Source of the DNA: Gammaproteobacteria bacterium
Lineage (GTDB): Bacteria > Pseudomonadota > Gammaproteobacteria > Acidiferrobacterales > Sulfurifustaceae
Direction of reading: 5' to 3'
Assembly (NCBI GenBank): GCA_016199745.1
Contig: JACQFZ010000056.1
Span: 1-64,000 of the forward strand
DNA: 64,000 bases
Below, piece by piece: positions 59,486 through 64,000 of this stretch. Positions within the stretch are counted from its first letter, which is position 1. Each line of letters opens with the position of its first letter. The notes beneath the pieces were generated by a model, which saw only the letters and a program-made list of their open reading frames with translations, ran no database searches and was not told the DNA's origin. A program made the translations under genes and the position numbers.

Positions 59486-60430
59486 CTAAAAAATAGATCG
59501 TTGCGTCAGCGTGGTCAGCCATTCCAGCGCCTGCACGCCGGCTAGCGAATTGCCGCTGCGATCGAGGCCCGGGGACCATACACAAACCCCCATTTCGCCC
59601 GGCAATACTGCAACGATGCCACCGCCGATCCCGCTCTTGGCCGGCAGACCCACGCGAAAGACGAAATCGCCCGCCGCGTCGTATGTGCCACAGGTCAGCA
59701 TCAACGCGCTCAAGCGTTTTGCCGAGCTGCTGTCGAGGATATGTTCTCCACTCCACGGCACGATGCCGCCGTTGGCGAGAAATGAAACGGCCCGTGCCAG
59801 GTCGACGCAATTCATTTCAATAGCGCACTGGCGACAGTAGGCGTCGATCACGGTGTCGACCGGGTTATGAAAGTTTCCGAAGCTTTTCATGAAGTGCGCC
59901 ATCGCCGTATTACGATGCGCCTGTACGCGCTCCGACGATGCGACGTTCATGTTGTAATCCACCGCCGGGTTGGCGCTCAGGTGACGCAACAACTGCGCGA
60001 GCGTCATCTCCGATTGCACGAAGCGGCTGCATAGGATATCCGTGACGATCAAGGCGCCCGCATTTACGAATGGGTTGCGCGGCTTGCCGCCCTCATACTC
60101 GAGTTGCACGAGGGAATTAAACGCCGTGCCGGAAGGCTCACGTCCGACGCGATGCCACAGATCTTCGCCTAAAAGCTGAAACGCCAGTGCGCAGGCAAAT
60201 AGCTTCGAGATGCTTTGAATCGAAAAGCTCTCAGCGGCATCGCCGACCTGGTACGTCTCGCCCGAAACGGTATAGAGCGCCATACCGAACTTCGTCAACG
60301 GCACGTCCGCCAGCGCGGGGATATAGTCGGCCACACGGCCTTGGTTCAGGGTCGGCGTGATATCGCGATGGATGGTATCGAGGATTTTCTGGTAGTTCAC
60401 GATACGAGCGTTTCTTGTCGGCGGACGCAC
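59486..60430 (-). CDS. glsA: Glutaminase (serine-dependent beta-lactamase-like)
   Basis: A 314-residue protein converting glutamine to glutamate and ammonia. FSIQSISKLFACALAF holds the SxxK catalytic pair, VNAGALIVTDIL and YNMNVASSERVQAHRNTAMAHFMKSFGNF the conserved Asn/Glu/Tyr region, and LPAKSGIGGGIVAVLPGEMGVCVWSPGLD the C-terminal signature. Length fits the bacterial family (about 308). GTG starts at 60430 or further in are both possible. It is the terminal intact gene of the minus-strand amino-acid run. Confidence 0.93.
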   Translation of the reverse strand: MRPPTRNARIVNYQKILDTIHRDITPTLNQGRVADYIPALADVPLTKFGMALYTVSGETYQVGDAAESFSIQSISKLFACALAFQLLGEDLWHRVGREPSGTAFNSLVQLEYEGGKPRNPFVNAGALIVTDILCSRFVQSEMTLAQLLRHLSANPAVDYNMNVASSERVQAHRNTAMAHFMKSFGNFHNPVDTVIDAYCRQCAIEMNCVDLARAVSFLANGGIVPWSGEHILDSSSAKRLSALMLTCGTYDAAGDFVFRVGLPAKSGIGGGIVAVLPGEMGVCVWSPGLDRSGNSLAGVQALEWLTTLTQRSIF

Positions 60431-60611
60431 AGATCACGAGACGCGCCCATCATCTCCTGCATCGTGGACACAACAATGGTTGACGAACCTGAATCAAATA
60501 AGGGTTGGTACGACGGTATCGCTTTTGCGCGATATCGCCGTACTGCTCTTCGGTTGTCTTCGCCTCCGCCAGCAACCAAGCACGAACGGATTAGGTTCTC
60601 GGTTAATTCTT

Positions 60612-60896
60612 TCAAGAAGCGTCTTGATGCTCACCGCGACGCACCACCTGCATAGAGAAAATGGTGACTGGCCCAGCACGCAGAAGATTCATTGCAGATA
60701 CAACCATCTCAGCCGCCCTTTCAAATGACACGGTTGAAGTGGGAATATCGAGAAGAAAATCCTCGCCATACACATACCCACCGTTCGTAAAATCGACTCG
60801 AAAAGTGAGCTTGACCCGATAGATTGCATCAGGAATTGCTTGATAAGCAGATGCGCCTACATCGGGATTGTAGATTTGCGCAATACTTGGATTCAT
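60612..60896 (-). CDS. Small conserved protein of unknown function
   Basis: A 94-residue protein, alpha/beta by pattern (AIYRVKLTFRVDFTNGGYVYGEDFLLDIP, then ERAAEMVVSAMNLL). No family recognised. It sits between the ABC transporter and glutaminase genes. Its N-terminal coding part is partly duplicated at 59374-59453. The beta-strand/helix alternation resembles small cyclase-associated proteins, but I make no functional claim. Confidence 0.6.
   Translation of the reverse strand: MNPSIAQIYNPDVGASAYQAIPDAIYRVKLTFRVDFTNGGYVYGEDFLLDIPTSTVSFERAAEMVVSAMNLLRAGPVTIFSMQVVRRGEHQDAS
60790..60869 (-). repeat. 80-bp duplicated segment, copy 2 (in the small gene)
   Basis: 78 of 80 bases match 59374-59453. 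This copy lies within the intact small gene and is presumably the parent. Confidence 0.9.
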
Positions 60897-60974
60897 TGGG
60901 TTGCTCCGGCGTGGTTGCGGGTAATTATCGAATGAGTCCGCGCGAGGTGTCGCGCACAGCCATGACTGGTGCGC

Positions 60975-62552
60975 TCAATACCGCGACTGTGCCAAGAAGT
61001 TGGCAATACGGGTGCCGGCCGGCGCTGCCAATAGTTCGTCGGGCGTTCCGTTAGCGACGACACGGCCCGCCTCCATCATCACCATGCGGTCGCTTACACT
61101 CAGGGCGAATCGCATCTCATGCGTCACAATGATCATCGTCATGCCTTCCTTCGCCAACATCTCGATGACTCGCAGAACCTCGCTGACGAGTTCTGGATCA
61201 AGCGCCGACGTGGGCTCATCGAACAGCATCACGCGTGGTTGCATGGCTAGCGCGCGGGCAATGGCCACGCGCTGCTGCTGACCGCCGGACAACTGGTGCG
61301 GAAACTTCATTGCATGGACCTTCATATCGACCTTTTCTAGCACGGTCAACGCCCGTGCCCTTAGTTCATCGTCATTACCCAGTGTGTGATAACAGGGCGC
61401 GAGCATGACATTTTCGAGAATGGTCTTATGCGGGAACAAATTGAAGTTCTGGAACACCATGCCGACATGTGTGACCTGCTGATGGAATTGCTCGGACAAG
61501 ATGTATCCGTGGCGCGCATCTATCCACACATCGCCGTCGAGCCGAATGCAACCGCCATCGATGTCTTGAAGCGCGTTGATGGTTCGGATCAGTGTGGTCT
61601 TGCCCGAGCCTGAAGGTCCGATGATGCTGAGCACTTCGCTCGGCCCGACACTGACTGACACGTTATCGAGAACACACTTGCGCCCAAACGATTTGGACAC
61701 ACCTTCAACGGCGACCACCGGTCGATCCGGGGGAGCAGATCGTGGGCGCTTGCGCCTATCCGTGCCTTGCCATCCGGTCTTAGTCAGGACTACAGGTACA
61801 GACCCGTTGGCAATGGCGGGCCCATTAACAGTAGACTCGCCGGCTATAGGCATCTTCTCCATTTCCCCAGGGTTGCGCTTGGTGACGTCCAGCCAACGTT
61901 CCAAGTGGCTAACCAAATAGCTGAATACGCTGACGATGAAGACGTAGTACGCCGCCACCGCCAGCATCGTTTCAATAACTTTAAAATTACGGGTATACAG
62001 CCGCTGGCCAACCAACAAGATCTCGGCCAGTGAGATAACCGAGACAAGCGATGTCAACTTAGCGATCGTGACAAATTCATTCGCAAGCGACGGCAACGCT
62101 ACACGCAACGCCTGCGGTAAAACGATGAGACGCTGGCGACCACCAAATCGAATTCCCAACGCCCGTGCAGCCTCATGCTGACCTTTGGGGATGGAAAGTA
62201 ACCCACCACGATGAATCTCGGCGATGTAGGCGGTTTCACTGAGAACCATCGCGATGAGACCAGCCCAGAAAGGTTCCGATAGCAGCACCCCCATGCTCGG
62301 CAGCAGTTGCGGGAGGTTGTAGACAAAAATCAACAACACCATCAACGGCAAGCTGCGAAAGAACCAAACGTAGATCGAGGCCAAGGTACGCAAGAACCAG
62401 CGCTTCGAATCTTTGGCCAGTGCCACGAAGAAACCCAGCACAGTGCTCACCACCCAGGTAAGCACGCTTAGCCAAACTACAAGCAAAGTGGCTTCCCAAA
62501 AATCCTTGTACGAAAATAAACTCCAGACATACGACCAATCGAAGTCGACCAT
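60975..62552 (-). CDS. Fused ABC transporter: HisM-type permease plus GlnQ-type ATPase
   Basis: A 525-residue protein. Residues about 1-225 are a polar-amino-acid permease (WFFRSLPLMVLLIFVYNLPQLLP; the EAA loop reads HEAARALGIRFGGRQRLIVLPQALRVALP). A linker of about 60 residues leads to the ATPase, with Walker A IIGPSGSGKTTLIR, Q-loop VFQNFNLFPHKT, signature LSGGQQQRVAIARALA, Walker B VMLFDEPTSALDP and the switch His. Permease and ATPase are normally separate proteins, so this is a fusion. The substrate is a polar amino acid or an ectoine-like solute. The binding-protein gene lies 113 bp upstream. Confidence 0.93.
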   Translation of the reverse strand: MVDFDWSYVWSLFSYKDFWEATLLVVWLSVLTWVVSTVLGFFVALAKDSKRWFLRTLASIYVWFFRSLPLMVLLIFVYNLPQLLPSMGVLLSEPFWAGLIAMVLSETAYIAEIHRGGLLSIPKGQHEAARALGIRFGGRQRLIVLPQALRVALPSLANEFVTIAKLTSLVSVISLAEILLVGQRLYTRNFKVIETMLAVAAYYVFIVSVFSYLVSHLERWLDVTKRNPGEMEKMPIAGESTVNGPAIANGSVPVVLTKTGWQGTDRRKRPRSAPPDRPVVAVEGVSKSFGRKCVLDNVSVSVGPSEVLSIIGPSGSGKTTLIRTINALQDIDGGCIRLDGDVWIDARHGYILSEQFHQQVTHVGMVFQNFNLFPHKTILENVMLAPCYHTLGNDDELRARALTVLEKVDMKVHAMKFPHQLSGGQQQRVAIARALAMQPRVMLFDEPTSALDPELVSEVLRVIEMLAKEGMTMIIVTHEMRFALSVSDRMVMMEAGRVVANGTPDELLAAPAGTRIANFLAQSRY

Positions 62553-62665
62553 TGGGCTCTCTACTCGTTTGATCGAATCCTTGATCGGTTGGTAAGGAAA
62601 GGAACGTCACACCGGGACGGCCGGCGGCAACGCGTATGTTCTCGATACTATTTCGAGATAGATAT

Positions 62666-63616
62666 TCACCGCATCATCTCGACGCATCTTGCTTTTATGG
62701 CGGCTTCATTCTCAGAGGAATGCAATTTCGACATCATCTTGAGACATCTCGTCATAGTGGCGTCTTTTTGCTTGTCAGCGTCAGCCATGACGGCGACCTC
62801 GAACTCATAAGCAGCAGGCGCGGACACGTTGTACTTCTTCAATAGCTTCTGGTAACCGCCACTCGCACGAAATTTGTTCAGCGCCGTTTGCAGCGTATCG
62901 AGAAGTTCCTTGTTCTGTTTATTCAGGCCGAGCCCGACCACTACCGGATACAGATTGCGATTGCTGCTGATGACTACGCGGCCATTTGTCTTTCGTACGG
63001 CGTCCCAGAGTACGGCCGAGTCTTCCAGTTGCACATCCACACCGCCGGACATAACTGCCTGCGTGGCCTCGGGCGATGTCGGAAACTCGCGCACATCGAT
63101 GGTACCCCGCCCCACGCAACCCGTCTCTGACAACTTCTTCAGATCGGCGATCCAGGCCGCGCCCTTGATCGACGCAACTTTCTTGCCGCACAACTCCTCC
63201 GGCTCGACGGGCTTGAAGCTGCTGGTCTTGCTCACGGCGATGGAGACGCCGGTCTTCATATATGGGATGAAGTTGATCTGTAACGCACGATCCGACTTAA
63301 CGTACAACGTCGAGGCGATGACATCGAACTTGTTACCTTTCACGCCGATGATCAGGTTCTCAAATCGGGTGTCCAGGACTTTCACTTTGAGTCCGGCTAT
63401 TTTGGCCAATGCCGTCACCAATTCGAAATCGAAACCGGCGGGCTGCTTGTTGTCGTCGAAGTAGTTGTAGGGCGGATAGGTCAGGTCTGTACCCACTTGC
63501 AGCACACCGGGCTCAACCGTCGAGGTGGCGGCGCTCGCGGGGATGGTCATGCTTGTCAGTAAGACCAACGTGGCAATGCGGGCAATACGGCGCGCGGTGA
63601 TGCTTGAATTTTCCAT
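62666..63616 (-). CDS. Periplasmic amino-acid-binding protein of the ABC transporter
   Basis: About 316 residues from the ATG at 63616 with SD GAGGAG; a further upstream ATG is less well supported. Signal peptide ends near IPASAA. SBP_bac_3 features are VGTDLTYPPYNYFDDNKQPAGFDFELVTALAKIAGL, VKGNKFDVIASTLYVKSDRALQINFIPYM and GGYQKLLKKYNV. The extra C-terminal 60 residues, rich in Met and Cys (MTRCLKMMSKLHSSENEA), are unusual for the family. It delivers the ligand to the fused permease-ATPase. Confidence 0.92.
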   Translation of the reverse strand: MENSSITARRIARIATLVLLTSMTIPASAATSTVEPGVLQVGTDLTYPPYNYFDDNKQPAGFDFELVTALAKIAGLKVKVLDTRFENLIIGVKGNKFDVIASTLYVKSDRALQINFIPYMKTGVSIAVSKTSSFKPVEPEELCGKKVASIKGAAWIADLKKLSETGCVGRGTIDVREFPTSPEATQAVMSGGVDVQLEDSAVLWDAVRKTNGRVVISSNRNLYPVVVGLGLNKQNKELLDTLQTALNKFRASGGYQKLLKKYNVSAPAAYEFEVAVMADADKQKDATMTRCLKMMSKLHSSENEAAIKARCVEMMR

Positions 63617-63770
63617 GGTATGTCTCCTCAGAAGTATGTGCTTCAAGAAGCATAGGTCTCCCTATCCCAAACACCGGTGAATTTTCGTGTTGAGTCCTGC
63701 GCGCACACCGATGCGGACAGAGCTTCAGCAGTAAAGCCATTGGCTTATCGATGTATAGCAGATGCCTCTC

Positions 63771-64000
63771 TCAGTAAGAGGAGCTCCCCTCTGCTTTCAA
63801 ATTGTGTCGTTCGTGGCCTTCGATGGCGGGGCTGAAGACACTGATCAGGCGCATGTCAGTGCGCGCGCGCAAGTAGTGCCGATCGTGCTGATCGAGCGCA
63901 TAGATAACACCCAGCCGGATCGGGTAACGATTGCCGGCCATGTCCTCTACTTCACCCTCTCCGGCAATGCAGTAACACGCTTCAAGATGGTTCTTGTACT
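63771..64000 (-). CDS. ectC: Ectoine synthase, 3' part
   Basis: Only the last 75 codons are in the window; the gene continues past base 64000 and ends at TGA 63771-63773. YKNHLEACYCIAGEGEVEDMAGNRYPIRLGVIYALDQHDRHYLRARTDMRLISVFSPAIEG follows the EctC cupin pattern, with the Glu/Tyr/His iron and active-site residues. The C-terminus is slightly divergent from ectABC-type EctC (VFSPA against VFNPP). It cyclises N-acetyl-diaminobutyrate to ectoine. It is not visible whether ectAB precede it; it may be an orphan EctC. Confidence 0.87.
   Translation of the reverse strand, partial: YKNHLEACYCIAGEGEVEDMAGNRYPIRLGVIYALDQHDRHYLRARTDMRLISVFSPAIEGHERHNLKAEGSSSY

Noticed and set aside
1-64000. CRISPR arrays, rRNA genes, intact insertion sequences
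   Set aside because: No regularly spaced repeats, rRNA segments or paired IS termini were seen on reading both strands.

Overview
The window reads as chromosomal DNA of a proteobacterium, most likely a gammaproteobacterium. This rests on gene families (Wza/Wzz-type export, TonB/ExbB/ExbD-like proteins, OmpW-like barrels, discrete GltX, LysR regulators) and not on a marker gene, so the rank is an inference. Almost all genes lie on the minus strand in long, tightly coupled runs with ATGA-type overlaps.

Region 1 (1-2220, plus strand): the tail of a beta-propeller protein, a strong intrinsic terminator, then an ATP-grasp ligase and a GNAT acetyltransferase.

Region 2 (2226-33396, minus strand): an exopolysaccharide locus. 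From 30858 down to 2226 there are 26 consecutive genes with no gap above about 40 bp. They encode export protein, chain-length determinant, BY-kinase-like ATPase, outer-membrane barrel, ExeA-type ATPase, AsnB-type amidotransferase, acyl carrier protein, AMP-forming ligase, NadE-like synthetase, two alpha/beta-hydrolase-like proteins, five glycosyltransferases, four NodB-type deacetylases, two FemAB/CelD-type acyltransferases, a flippase, an O-antigen-ligase-like protein, a beta-propeller and a YdcF protein. The priming sugar-phosphate transferase lies just upstream, behind a plus-strand J-domain gene. The gene set is that of exosortase-A-associated EPS loci, but no exosortase and no PEP-CTERM substrate is present here.

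Region 3 (33704-52189, minus strand): gltX, then a 16-gene unit (50818 to 35185, no gap above 42 bp). It starts with a tri-heme-motif lipoprotein resembling hydrazine synthase alpha and continues with a CxxCH lipoprotein, two small outer-membrane barrels (one with SH3), a TlpA thioredoxin, DUF4266, DUF3570, an unassigned exported protein, three TPR proteins, ExbB, two ExbD and an AgmX/PglI-type TonB-like protein. The 5' leader carries a sequence that closely fits a GEMM-I cyclic dinucleotide riboswitch. apbE lies just upstream. This is the best candidate for an undescribed system: an energised envelope/redox machine under second-messenger control.

Region 4 (52309-55100): a tRNA-Val(CAC) gene with a 1.6 kb element inserted at its 3' end. 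The element is bounded by a 45-bp repeat of the tRNA 3' half, carries a RelE/HigB-like toxin and two XRE antitoxins, has five TTGGGACA motifs, and has no integrase. Beyond it lie truncated remnants of a histidine kinase, a response regulator, an IS481-like transposase and a TAXI-type binding protein.

Region 5 (55108-64000): a 934-aa Orn/Lys/Arg-decarboxylase-family enzyme and a LysR regulator on plus. On minus there is an amino-acid-metabolism run: partial ectC, amino-acid-binding protein, fused ABC permease-ATPase, a small unknown protein, glutaminase and a decayed LysR gene, with an 80-bp duplicated segment.
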